A stretch of 64,000 nucleotides of DNA from Paenibacillus sp. J23TS9 (GTDB taxonomy: Bacteria; Bacillota; Bacilli; Paenibacillales; Paenibacillaceae), in contig NZ_BOSG01000001.1 in the NCBI RefSeq assembly GCF_018403225.1, forward strand, positions 1,984,001 through 2,048,000, in the 5' to 3' direction. The notes beneath the pieces were generated by a model. The model saw only the letters and a list, made by a program, of their open reading frames with translations, ran no database searches and was not told the DNA's origin. The position numbers were made by a program, and so were the translations under genes. Each line of letters starts with the position of its first letter. The stretch's first letter is position 1. Of this stretch, positions 15,864-24,497 are shown in pieces.

Positions 15864-16991
15864 CTACATTAATGGCGTAATATTCTTCGGGTCTTCTTCT
15901 ACTGCCTCGATATAGTTAGGAGGAAGAGTGTCTCCCCCGAACAATCTGCCCTCAACGAATTTAGAGGCTGTTGTTTCAAAAAAGGCCGGCTTTTGCTCCC
16001 ATACTTTTTTCGAGACCGTAAGGATGAAACTTCCATGTTTGTCCGGAATAGAAACGGAGTACGGGACGTCTTTAGGCACATTCAGTCCTACCAATACCCC
16101 GGTGTATATAGCTCCCGCTGATGTGATGCTGACCAGGGCCGGAGGTGCATCGACGAGTACCGTTCCTGTTCGTGGTAAAGTGATGTCGATCTCAACGCTC
16201 GTATTTTCAGGCATCTTAAACACTTTGCCTTTGGGCAGCGTGTATCGCTTGGTTCCGAGCGTTACCGATAAATTCGTTTCTTCATCTTCGGGCCAATAGT
16301 AAATGGAATAGCGTCCCTCCCGGTCTGTGGGAGTCGATTTTCCAAATCCCTCCCCCAAATCCCGGTCGAACCAAACAACCGCGCGCTCTACGGGTTTGCC
16401 GTCCGCATCTTTGATAACCCCGCCTATTCGGTATTTATCCACTTGGAAATAAGATACCACATCGCCCTTGGCGGGAATGATCTGCCCGTGTACTTGAACC
16501 TTTGAAGCGTCCGCAGGAAAGTCCTCAACCCTTGTCACCCGGATAGGATAATACACACTTACTGCTGCCGAGGCAGCTTGAATTTCCTTGGACATCACTT
16601 CAGTAAGGTTCTTTCCGGAAACTGTCGCTTGGTCAAGTGAAGATACTTTGACTTTAATGTCAGACAGAAGGCTCTGGTCAACGTTAAACCGGAATGATCC
16701 GTCCCGGCCAGTTACGACCTGATTTGAGCTGTTCGTTATATGCAGCATGCCATTCACGACGGGCTGATTATCTAGAAGCAGCTTTCCCTTCACAGAGGCC
16801 ATATGGGATCCGTCTGCTTTCCACTGTTTAAGCGGTATATGAGGTTGTTCAATTACTAAATGTACGACATGTTTCGTCCCCGGTGGCCATGTAGGAGGCG
16901 TTAGAGAGGCCGACTGCTGAGGTTTCACCGTACAACCCGCAAGGTATGCGGCCATCAAGAGAAGAATTAACGCTTGATAAAAGAACTTCAT
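15864..16991 (-). CDS. Lipoprotein with carboxypeptidase-regulatory-like repeats
   Basis: This 375-residue protein has a lipoprotein signal peptide with lipobox LAGC (Cys20). The rest is beta-sandwich: two segments resemble CarboxypepD_reg/peptidase-associated folds, VKGKLLLDNQPVVNG with the following TGRDGSFRF, and IGGVIKDADGKPVERA with DREGRYSIYYW. No catalytic motif is seen. It lies 96 bases downstream of the PQQ dehydrogenase gene on the same strand, so it may be an extracytoplasmic accessory or scaffold for that enzyme. The function is not established. Confidence 0.72.
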   Translation of the reverse strand: MKFFYQALILLLMAAYLAGCTVKPQQSASLTPPTWPPGTKHVVHLVIEQPHIPLKQWKADGSHMASVKGKLLLDNQPVVNGMLHITNSSNQVVTGRDGSFRFNVDQSLLSDIKVKVSSLDQATVSGKNLTEVMSKEIQAASAAVSVYYPIRVTRVEDFPADASKVQVHGQIIPAKGDVVSYFQVDKYRIGGVIKDADGKPVERAVVWFDRDLGEGFGKSTPTDREGRYSIYYWPEDEETNLSVTLGTKRYTLPKGKVFKMPENTSVEIDITLPRTGTVLVDAPPALVSITSAGAIYTGVLVGLNVPKDVPYSVSIPDKHGSFILTVSKKVWEQKPAFFETTASKFVEGRLFGGDTLPPNYIEAVEEDPKNITPLM

Positions 16992-17046
16992 CGATTCGTT
17001 TCTTACCCCTTTCTAACGGCTTCGCAAAATGCGGTCTGAAATGTAA

Positions 17047-17078
17047 ACAGGGTAATGCTTGAAACAGCCTCACCCTGT
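17047..17078 (-). terminator. Possible weak terminator between dehydrogenase and lipoprotein genes
   Basis: ACAGGGT (17047-17053) and ACCCTGT (17072-17078) can pair across an 18-base loop and are followed on the minus strand by TTTACATTT. The hairpin is weak, so partial readthrough is likely. Confidence 0.35.
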
Positions 17079-17087
17079 CTTCCATAT

Positions 17088-18833
17088 CTATTTTGTCTGG
17101 TGTGCGTTCGTGTCCTCAGCGGTGCCGGCTTTGCCTTGCGTTTTGTCTCCACCAAGCCCAAACACGAAAGCTTTGGGGGCTACACCGCCGGTAGTGAAAG
17201 AAATGTATTGTTTATCGTCCACCGTAAAGATCGCCGGTGCGGCTTGAACACTGTTGCCCGTTGTTTGAAACGTCCAAATCACTTTTCCTGATTTGATATC
17301 AAGTGCGTTGATTTTTCCGTCTAATTCACCATAGAAGGCTAATCCGGCTTCTGTACTCGTAAAACCCCCGCGCATCGGGTCTTTCGTCTTGACTTGATAC
17401 GCCTTTTTCCCTGTGTTCACGTCCATGGCGGTGATTGTCCCGAAGGCTACGTCGTTTTTGGCCGCCAAAGTCGTCGTACCAAATGCTGCAGCTCCCGGCG
17501 CGTCAGGCGTAGACGCTTCATCCTGATTTTTCGCCGACTTCAGGAGAGCCCCCTGTTCAATGCCCGGAATCAGCACGTAATTGGTCTTGGGATCATACGT
17601 TTCGGGAGCGTAGTTCTCCCCGCCAAGCACGCCTGGATAAACGGTTACGCCTTCCGGCGTCGGTTTCGGATGATCGATCTTGGCAAAAGGAATGCCATCC
17701 CAGACCACTTTCCCTGTTTTCGCATCCCATGCAAACCATTGTCCCGACTTCCCGCCCTGAACAACGATTTTTTGTTTCTTCCCTTTTACGGTTGCATTCA
17801 GGATCATCGGCGAAGCAGCAGCATCATAATCCCAGAGGTCGTGGCTAATTTCCTGCTTCGCCCAGATCAGTTTGCCCGTTGTCGCATTGACGGCAACAAC
17901 CGAGTCTGTGTAAGGGTTGTCTCCCGGCCTTGATTCGCCGTAAAAATCTGGTGCGGGGTTGCCGACCGCAAAGTACATGATTCCCGTCTCTTCGTCAATG
18001 GCCGGGGGATTCCATACTGCACCGCCGCCTTGGAACTTACTGTTTGCCAGCCAGTCCTGGCCTTTGGGAGGAACCGTCCAGAATGGCGTATCCCATGCCG
18101 GCGTCAAATCGCTTGCCTTGTAAGCATTCACGAAGCCGCGGATGCCATTATCGCCGCCACTGCTGCCGATATAGATATTCCCCTTAAAATACACGGGAGC
18201 CGTTGTCTCGTAATACCCGTTTTCCAAAGTTACTCCTTTGACGGAGTCGGAGATCGGCACCATTTTGACGAGTTTGCCTGTCTTCTGATCCAAGGATACG
18301 ATTTGGTTATCCACGGTGAGCATGAATACTTTGCCTTCGCCAACGGCGACACCGCGGTTCGCAATGATCCCTGCCTTGCTGAAGTTTGCAGCTTGCTCCG
18401 CGGAAGGCTTCCAATGCCAAATCGGACCGCCCGTCACAGCATCGAAGGCGAAAACCTGATTTCCTGCTGTGGTAATGTACACCACGCCATCAACGACAAC
18501 AGGGTAGCATTGGTTTCCGTTCTTCACGTCCTTGTCCAGAGCCTTAAGATCCGCGCTCCAAATCATGCCCAAATCTTTCACGTTCTCGGCAGTGACTTCT
18601 TTATAAGGCACATGGCGTGTATTTTTTAAATCAAAGCCATATGTACCAAAGTTTTTAAAAGTAGTTCCCGTGACCTTTCCTGGTTCCGCAGGTGTTGGTG
18701 TGCTCTCAGAAGGACTAGGAGTTGGGGCAGGTTCGGTTTTATTGGCATTCTTGTCCGTGCTTGTACTGCAGGCGCTTAATGCTAGACTTGTGCTCAAAAT
18801 AGCAATCCCAATCTTTATGCGAGTTTTTTTCAT
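17088..18833 (-). CDS. Lipid-anchored PQQ-dependent dehydrogenase (quinoprotein, no heme)
   Basis: The 581-residue protein starts with a lipobox, LSAC (Cys22), and a Pro/Thr/Ser linker, then an eight-bladed PQQ propeller of the methanol/alcohol dehydrogenase type. Recognised sites are floor Trp274 (AVWNPPAID), metal-binding Asn292 (GNPAPDF), catalytic Asp335 in LWDYD, and Lys362 (GGKSGQ). Asp337, two residues after the catalytic Asp, is at the position of the lanthanide-coordinating Asp of XoxF. Asp228 (SGGDNG) replaces the usual metal-binding Glu. The vicinal active-site disulfide and any CxxCH heme motif are absent. It would act on the outer membrane face with locally made PQQ; substrate and electron acceptor are unknown. 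Upstream 18834-18995 holds its promoter region. Confidence 0.9.
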   Translation of the reverse strand: MKKTRIKIGIAILSTSLALSACSTSTDKNANKTEPAPTPSPSESTPTPAEPGKVTGTTFKNFGTYGFDLKNTRHVPYKEVTAENVKDLGMIWSADLKALDKDVKNGNQCYPVVVDGVVYITTAGNQVFAFDAVTGGPIWHWKPSAEQAANFSKAGIIANRGVAVGEGKVFMLTVDNQIVSLDQKTGKLVKMVPISDSVKGVTLENGYYETTAPVYFKGNIYIGSSGGDNGIRGFVNAYKASDLTPAWDTPFWTVPPKGQDWLANSKFQGGGAVWNPPAIDEETGIMYFAVGNPAPDFYGESRPGDNPYTDSVVAVNATTGKLIWAKQEISHDLWDYDAAASPMILNATVKGKKQKIVVQGGKSGQWFAWDAKTGKVVWDGIPFAKIDHPKPTPEGVTVYPGVLGGENYAPETYDPKTNYVLIPGIEQGALLKSAKNQDEASTPDAPGAAAFGTTTLAAKNDVAFGTITAMDVNTGKKAYQVKTKDPMRGGFTSTEAGLAFYGELDGKINALDIKSGKVIWTFQTTGNSVQAAPAIFTVDDKQYISFTTGGVAPKAFVFGLGGDKTQGKAGTAEDTNAHQTK

Positions 18834-18995
18834 TGGAGAAATCCCCTTTTGTAATATTCAGACACTTTTTAAGGTAATATGTCCATCATAATTAGAAAAA
18901 ATTCAAAACATGTACCTTTATTACTTATTTGCGTGATCTTGGAATGTCGCAACGAGATGATCCAGCCTTCTTTATTGCGTAGATGCCCCTCTTCC

Positions 18996-19700
18996 TCACC
19001 GTTTGTTTGATACAATAAGCAATTCCGACAAAGGCTTTGCAAGCAGCTGCCAACGCTCGGGTATCATCTTGCTGTCGTCAATGTAGATGGAGCGTAAATA
19101 TTTCGTGATATGCTTCACCTGCTCCTCAAAGAGCACCTCGCGTATTTCAGACGGGTTTACAGGCACCGTGTGGTTTCTTCTGATCTTGAATTCATCCAAA
19201 GGCAAAAACATATCCGGACTCTTTTTATATGTACAATGCTTCGGGAATCGCGGCGAGCTCCCTGAGTCATATTTGGATAACTTCACCGCTGGATAATGAT
19301 CCAGCATCAGAGAATAAGCACCGAGTTCCAGAACTGCAAACATTTCTCCCGGTTCTCTGCGGGTATAGGTGTCGAGCATTTTCTGACAATCCTTCAGGGT
19401 GGGCCAAAAAAACACATGCATGTCCAGCGCTGCCCGGAATTGCTCCAAGGTCCATGCAGCATCCATCATGCTGTCCGGAATACGTAGATGAGCATTGATC
19501 GTAGCTGGATAATGGTCATAAATTACTTCCTTGGGCTCGATGCGCCGCTCTCCTGCCAAATGAGGATGAAGGGAATAACTGGACAGTAATGTATCGAAGT
19601 GCGCTAATGCCGGCAAATTGCTTACTCTCGTAAAATGGTAAAGGGATTTTCTGCTTGCGGCTGAAGTGATGGTTGTTATCACCTGTTCTCGATTAAGCAT
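18996..19700 (-). CDS. DUF7002-like protein
   Basis: This 234-residue protein begins with SLYHFTRVSNLPAL, a motif resembling the start of DUF7002 and of DarT/ART-type folds (Y-H-x-T...N-L). A central MHVFFWPTLKDC follows. No signal peptide is seen. Its ATG directly follows the stop of the CPA1 antiporter gene, so the two are co-translated. Catalytic activity is not demonstrated; ADP-ribosyltransferase-like chemistry is a hypothesis from motif resemblance only. Confidence 0.6.
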   Translation of the reverse strand: MLNREQVITTITSAASRKSLYHFTRVSNLPALAHFDTLLSSYSLHPHLAGERRIEPKEVIYDHYPATINAHLRIPDSMMDAAWTLEQFRAALDMHVFFWPTLKDCQKMLDTYTRREPGEMFAVLELGAYSLMLDHYPAVKLSKYDSGSSPRFPKHCTYKKSPDMFLPLDEFKIRRNHTVPVNPSEIREVLFEEQVKHITKYLRSIYIDDSKMIPERWQLLAKPLSELLIVSNKR

Positions 19701-21716
19701 TTAATGCTCCGCTTCTTCATCATGAACCGTCTGGGACTCATAAACATGCCCTTCGTGATAATTCACGTCCACCCGAAGCGTGCTGGCGAGAGTACGGCTG
19801 ATGTCGCCTCGTTCATACAAATTCTGGATTTCATTGCGCTCTGCCTGAATTGCTTTAAGTTCAAGCTCCCTTCGTTCCACGCTGAGCTTCTTGCCTGATT
19901 CACTCGTGTAAGAATCATTCACAAGCTGAAGCTCCAGACTTTGGTAATCAGCAATGATGGTTTGAATCGTATCCTGATTATCGGTTGTCTCCAATTCTTT
20001 GACCCGGTGGATTGCTGCACGGACCGCTTCAAGCTTGAGTGCTTTATAGGCACCCCATTTGGGATGGGACTTATTGAATTTTTTGTCCTTCCGTTTGAAC
20101 CTGATTAACACCCGCTGCACCGTTGCCCAGCCCAAAATCAACAGCTTTTTCCACTTGAACCGGGTCGTCAGCAGCATCTCAACCTTGCTGAGAGAGGTTT
20201 GGAATTTATCTACCAGTATTGGGGAAATCCGTTCTTCCCGAAGCCATTTTTCAGCAACCTTTTTTTCCGCATATAATCCCTCCAATCTGATGTTCAAAGC
20301 CTCTTTCCAGGCATTTCCGAGTTCTGTTTTGTTTTTCAATTTTGCTAGCTGCAGTCTATAGGTATAAGAAGAGATCAGGCTCATTCCCTCCTGGGCATTC
20401 TCGTCATTCATCTCTTCACGGATTGCATTTAAACCGGCTTCCAGTACCCTTACCCGAGCGTTGCGTTCAATTTCCTCCAACACATTCGGATCCGCTTTTG
20501 TGTCGCGCGTGAGTATTGGCAGCAAGGCGCTCGCAACAATAAGCGTGATCAAAATAACACCCGAACAAATAAATAGAATTAAGCTTCTCTGCGGAAACGG
20601 GCTGCTGTCGGCAAGAGTCAACGGTATGGAAAAAGCAGCTGATAACGTCAATGCTCCGCGGACACCAGATAAGGCTGTAAGAAGAGCTGCGCGGAATTGT
20701 CGGTTTGCCGCCCACACCCATAGCAATCGCAAAAGAATCAACACTGCAGTAATCAGGACGATGTATCCGATGACTTGACCATTATTATAAGCCGGATCTT
20801 TCCACACCTCGGATATAACGCCCGGTATTTCCAGACCGAGCAATATAAAAACAAGACCATTAAGTGAAAAAAGAATAATCGACCATGTGCTGTCTGATAC
20901 GATGCGCAGCCGTGCCGATCCCCTTCTCATTTTATCCCGTTCGATTGCATGCGTTACTCCGGCCGCCACTACGGCTAAAATACCGGATACATGGACTTCT
21001 TCGGCGATCCAATAGATGATAAAAGGTGTCAGTATGATGATCAGCATATGCAGGGTTACGTCCTCCATCCCTAGTCTCCGCAGCTGCATTCGGATGCCAA
21101 TAACCAGAAAGCCAAGAAATGCGCCCACAATAATGCCGCCTACGGCAATGACAAGGAAGCTGCCTATCGCTTTAGGCAAGGAGAAATATCCGGTCACGGT
21201 TGCTGCAATGGCAAAATTAAAAGCGACCAAACCGGACGCGTCATTCATCAAGGCCTCGCCTTCGAGCAAACGCATAATTTTACCCGGAAGCTTCACCCTC
21301 CCTGAGAGAGAGCCGACGGCTACCGCATCCGTTGGAGATAAAATAGCCGCCAAAGCAAAGGCTGCCGACAGGGGTAACGCCGGGATCATCCAGTGAATAA
21401 ACGGGCCTGCGATCAGAACGGTGGCAAAGACCAGCCCAAGTGCCAGCAGCAAAATACTGGAGCGGAGCTGCCACAACTCATCCCGCGGAGTAATCTTACC
21501 ATCGTTAAAGAGCAGCGGCGCAATGAACAGCAGTAAGAACAATTCCGGATTTAATGGGATATGATGCATCCCCGGCACAAATGTCGCGATAACGCCCAGT
21601 GCAATCTGTATTAATGGAACCGGGATTACGGGCAGGAAGTGATTGACCACATTGGAAATGCCTATAAGGATAAGCAATACAAGAACCATTAAGAAGATTT
21701 CCACTAACCAATCCAT
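19701..21716 (-). CDS. CPA1-family Na+/H+ antiporter with long cytoplasmic tail
   Basis: This 671-residue protein has about 12 membrane helices in residues 1-400. The CPA1 ion-binding region is ALAAILSPTDAVAVG, with the downstream GEALMNDASGLVAFN. About 270 hydrophilic, helix-rich residues follow and may be regulatory. It exports Na+ or K+ in exchange for protons. The ATG at 21716 abuts the AAAGGAG site, so a GTG at 21704 is an alternative start. It forms a two-gene unit with the DUF7002-like gene. Confidence 0.88.
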   Translation of the reverse strand: MDWLVEIFLMVLVLLILIGISNVVNHFLPVIPVPLIQIALGVIATFVPGMHHIPLNPELFLLLFIAPLLFNDGKITPRDELWQLRSSILLLALGLVFATVLIAGPFIHWMIPALPLSAAFALAAILSPTDAVAVGSLSGRVKLPGKIMRLLEGEALMNDASGLVAFNFAIAATVTGYFSLPKAIGSFLVIAVGGIIVGAFLGFLVIGIRMQLRRLGMEDVTLHMLIIILTPFIIYWIAEEVHVSGILAVVAAGVTHAIERDKMRRGSARLRIVSDSTWSIILFSLNGLVFILLGLEIPGVISEVWKDPAYNNGQVIGYIVLITAVLILLRLLWVWAANRQFRAALLTALSGVRGALTLSAAFSIPLTLADSSPFPQRSLILFICSGVILITLIVASALLPILTRDTKADPNVLEEIERNARVRVLEAGLNAIREEMNDENAQEGMSLISSYTYRLQLAKLKNKTELGNAWKEALNIRLEGLYAEKKVAEKWLREERISPILVDKFQTSLSKVEMLLTTRFKWKKLLILGWATVQRVLIRFKRKDKKFNKSHPKWGAYKALKLEAVRAAIHRVKELETTDNQDTIQTIIADYQSLELQLVNDSYTSESGKKLSVERRELELKAIQAERNEIQNLYERGDISRTLASTLRVDVNYHEGHVYESQTVHDEEAEH

Positions 21717-21826
21717 CTCCTTTCATCAGCTTAATGATGGATTTATTTGCATTTATTTTGATCCGTTTCAGCCAAGATCATTCCAGATATTCCATTACCC
21801 AGCAATTTGCTGATTAGACAAAAAGA

Positions 21827-21848
21827 AAACCCGCTCAAGAGCGGGTTT
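21827..21848. terminator. Terminator downstream of the phosphoesterase gene
   Basis: AAACCCGCT (21827-21835) pairs with AGCGGGTTT (21840-21848), with a tight 4-base loop and A/T flanks. Confidence 0.75.
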
Positions 21849-21879
21849 ATAATTGTGAATTTATTCTATTCCCTGGAAT

Positions 21880-22626
21880 TTATACAACATCAAAAAGGGA
21901 GGACTCTCCCTTTCTTATATAATGCATGGTATACTCATGATTCTCACTGATTTCCAGGCAATTCAGCTGTTTACCGAACACACAGCCTCCATCGATCCCG
22001 ATTTTATCCCCTATTGGACTGAACCAGATATGCTCCGAATCATGCAGATAAATCGCTGGAGTATGACCAAAAACCACCTTTTTATCCAACCCGGTAGGCT
22101 TACTGTAAAAAGGATCCCTAATCCATATAAAATCATCTTGAGGCTGCTTCTTCCAGTCTTCATATAACGGGTTAATCCCTGCATGGACAAAAATATGTGT
22201 GGCAGATTCATAATAGAAATCGAGGCTATTGATAAAATCCAAATGATGCATATATTGGCTTTTTATATATTTTTTCGCTTCATCAAATTTTTCCTTTTCC
22301 ATTTCTTCACCGAAATATTCTTGCCCACAGTAACTTTCGATGGTTTGGCGAGCACCGTTTCTGATCCATCTCGCATTCATCTCTTCCGTATCTTTTATCA
22401 AGACATCATACATCATCTGGTCATGATTGCCTCGGAGGGTAATAACTCCATAATCTTCCTTTAATGCTTTAACCTTTTCAATAACTTCTCTACTATTAGC
22501 GCCTCGATCCACATAATCTCCCAGCAGTACTAATGTGTCCTCCGCAGGATCAAAATGGACTTTTTGTAAAAGCTGGTTAAACTCCCCGTAACAGCCATGA
22601 ATATCACTAATCGCTAATGTTCTAAT
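21880..22626 (-). CDS. Calcineurin-like Ser/Thr-type protein phosphatase with apparent ATT start
   Basis: This is a metallophosphoesterase of about 248 residues. Metal-site motifs run in order: LAISDIHG (D-x-H), LLGDYVDRG (GDxVDRG), TLRGNHDQ (GNHD), FVHAGI and VFGHTP. The first two lie upstream of the first ATG/GTG/TTG in frame. Between the in-frame TGA at 22651-22653 and the ISDIHG codons the only start-like codons are ATT. ATT at 22624-22626 is preceded by GAGGGAGAG at normal spacing, so an ATT start is proposed. Starting at GTG 22512 would delete the first metal ligands. It resembles PrpE/YjbP-like and diadenosine tetraphosphatase-like enzymes; the substrate is unknown. Confidence 0.8.
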   Translation of the reverse strand: MRTLAISDIHGCYGEFNQLLQKVHFDPAEDTLVLLGDYVDRGANSREVIEKVKALKEDYGVITLRGNHDQMMYDVLIKDTEEMNARWIRNGARQTIESYCGQEYFGEEMEKEKFDEAKKYIKSQYMHHLDFINSLDFYYESATHIFVHAGINPLYEDWKKQPQDDFIWIRDPFYSKPTGLDKKVVFGHTPAIYLHDSEHIWFSPIGDKIGIDGGCVFGKQLNCLEISENHEYTMHYIRKGESSLFDVV

Positions 22627-22726
22627 TGTAATCTCTCCCTCACATGTCGATCATTCGTCTACTATGAACCCTATAATTTAATTATAACGTCTGGCCCTGG
22701 ATTTTGGGTATCTGGGAACAAAACGA

Positions 22727-22757
22727 ATAAAAACCAACCCCTCAGAGGAGTCGGTTT
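22727..22757 (-). terminator. Intrinsic terminator
   Basis: On the minus strand AACCGACTCCTC pairs imperfectly with GAGGGGTTGGTT, followed by TTTTATT. It serves the small membrane protein gene that ends at 22787. Confidence 0.6.
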
Positions 22758-22786
22758 TATGAATAAATTATCGAGTGTACAGCGGT

Positions 22787-23053
22787 TTAAACGAGAGAAT
22801 CCGGTTTATTCGTGCGGCTTTTCTTCATCACGGCAAAGAGTCCAATGACGCCGTACATGGGGATGACAAAGTAAAAAGCAATCGTCAGATAAAACAGTCC
22901 GCTCGGGTTAATGTTCAATCCAAATGCAACCGCAAGTCCGATAAATAACATCGCATTCATGAGGTTTGCAATTAAAATTTCATGTTTCTTCCCGAAAATC
23001 AAAACTCCGATTAATGCAGCAGTGAACAATACAAGAATCAACGTGGTGATCAT
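22787..23053 (-). CDS. Small three-helix membrane protein, unknown function
   Basis: The 88 residues are mostly hydrophobic: a first helix TTLILVLFTAALIGVLIFG, a second NAMLFIGLAVAFG and a third FYLTIAFYFVIPMYGVIG. A short basic tail follows. TAGGAGGAG precedes the ATG. It is not part of a recognised family and is flanked by terminators on both sides, so it is transcribed alone. Confidence 0.65.
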   Translation of the reverse strand: MITTLILVLFTAALIGVLIFGKKHEILIANLMNAMLFIGLAVAFGLNINPSGLFYLTIAFYFVIPMYGVIGLFAVMKKSRTNKPDSLV

Positions 23054-23180
23054 GGATAACTCCTCCTAATAACAATGATGCTTTATCATACGCTCCGATT
23101 TCGCATCGATTCACAATTTAGACACATTTAAGTTATTTCCAAGATACCACATTTAAACAAAAGTGAAAAGGCTTTCACGA

Positions 23181-23232
23181 AAAAATAGGTAAAGACAAAC
23201 AAAATCATAGATCGATGTTTGAGTCTTTACCC
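23181..23232 (-). terminator. Intrinsic terminator
   Basis: GGTAAAGAC pairs with GTCTTTACC across a long loop and is followed on the minus strand by TATTTTTT. It ends the gene at 23248. Confidence 0.65.
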
Positions 23233-23247
23233 AAATGACTTCCAAAA

Positions 23248-23712
23248 TTACAATGATCCGTTAGTAAACACGTCTTCAATGGTTTTCAGATCATATCTAT
23301 TTCTTATTTTGTAAAAGCGGCTTTTATCTTTGCTTTTTTCAGGATTATAAATGGTTAGAAATTTATCGTCATATAGAGTTAATAGTAATCTTCTTTCATT
23401 GCCGACATGGATCGTCATCCAGTACGACCGCTTAAACCGAATATGCGATGAGCTTGTTTCTCTTAATTTCACTTTTGAAAAGGAATCCATAATTTTTGCT
23501 ATTTCCTTCTTGTCTTTTACGATGATTTCTTGATCAGTCGATGATTGCAGTCTGTTTATTTGTATGGAAGTAACTTCTTTACCTTCAATAATTCCGGTCG
23601 TTACTTCCCTTTCGAATGAAGTAAAGATCCCTACGATGTAAAAAACCGTTCCAACCAAAGCCAATATGTAAAGAATAACAAACAAAGGAATGTATTTATC
23701 GTATTTTTTCAT
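23248..23712 (-). CDS. Membrane-anchored hypothetical protein
   Basis: The 154-residue protein starts MKKYDKYIP and has one N-terminal membrane helix (LFVILYILALVGTVFYIVG, residues 10-28). An extracytoplasmic domain of mixed strands follows (TSIQINRLQSS...IIVKDKKEIAKIM). It resembles DUF5301-like small surface domains, but the match is not firm. GGAGGT precedes the ATG. There is no operon partner. Confidence 0.6.
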   Translation of the reverse strand: MKKYDKYIPLFVILYILALVGTVFYIVGIFTSFEREVTTGIIEGKEVTSIQINRLQSSTDQEIIVKDKKEIAKIMDSFSKVKLRETSSSHIRFKRSYWMTIHVGNERRLLLTLYDDKFLTIYNPEKSKDKSRFYKIRNRYDLKTIEDVFTNGSL

Positions 23713-23827
23713 ATCTACCTCCTGTAATGTTCCGAATTCTCAAAAGAAAACACCCTGAAGGAACGGATTACCCCCCTTTCCTCCGGATGCTCGATACTTG
23801 AAAATTGAAAAAGCAATCTATCTTGAA

Positions 23828-24223
23828 CTATTTGAAAAATCCTCCCATCAAAGGCATGATCGTTCTCATCACATTCATTCCAATACGAATATGCGGGATC
23901 ATTTGTCCAATGAAACCAAACATCCCTCTCCCATTACCGCCATTGCTGCCGCCCGCTCTTACGGCTCCCGGACGGGCCGCACGGGAAGAACCACCAAAGA
24001 ATAACGAACTTAACAGGCCAGAGACTTGAGCTTTGTCCCCGCTACGCATGATTGCATCCGTCATCTTTGGGTCCGCCCGAAATCCGGATAAAGTCACACC
24101 ATGCTGGTCTATCCCGCTCATCGTCCCTACATAATAGCTGCCATCTTTCAGTACCACCAGAACCGGTTGTCCCAACCACTTCGCTGATGATTTCTTTTTG
24201 CTTATCTTCTTTTTCGCAGGCAT
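23828..24223 (-). CDS. Sm-like domain protein with Gly/Arg-rich linker
   Basis: The 131-residue protein starts MPAKKKISKKK, a Lys-rich tail. An Sm/Hfq-like beta strand pair follows (VLVVLKDGSYYVGTMSGID then HGVTLSGF). A Gly/Ser/Arg linker and a hydrophobic C-terminus complete it. GAGGTG lies seven bases before the ATG at 24223; an upstream ATG at 24244 lacks a ribosome site. It could bind RNA or act as a spore or cell-surface protein; the family is not recognised with confidence. Confidence 0.6.
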   Translation of the reverse strand: MPAKKKISKKKSSAKWLGQPVLVVLKDGSYYVGTMSGIDQHGVTLSGFRADPKMTDAIMRSGDKAQVSGLLSSLFFGGSSRAARPGAVRAGGSNGGNGRGMFGFIGQMIPHIRIGMNVMRTIMPLMGGFFK

Positions 24224-24497
24224 CCTTTTCACCTCAGAATTCATTTTATAAATAATAATGTATTCTGGTACGAGTGATATGCTTGTGCCTTTTGTCCATA
24301 TATTATTCCAAGTAGGTTCTAATTCTCTACAGCATGCGTTTTTCCTTGTTTTTATGGTGTTTTATGAAATAGACTTCCTATCAAATATAAGGTAGAGTTA
24401 GGAGAACTCAATATATACAAGGTGTAGCTGCTTGGTATAACAACATCTTGATTTTTGAGTATTCGTCCATCATGGACATAAAAGGAGCATCTGCTTT

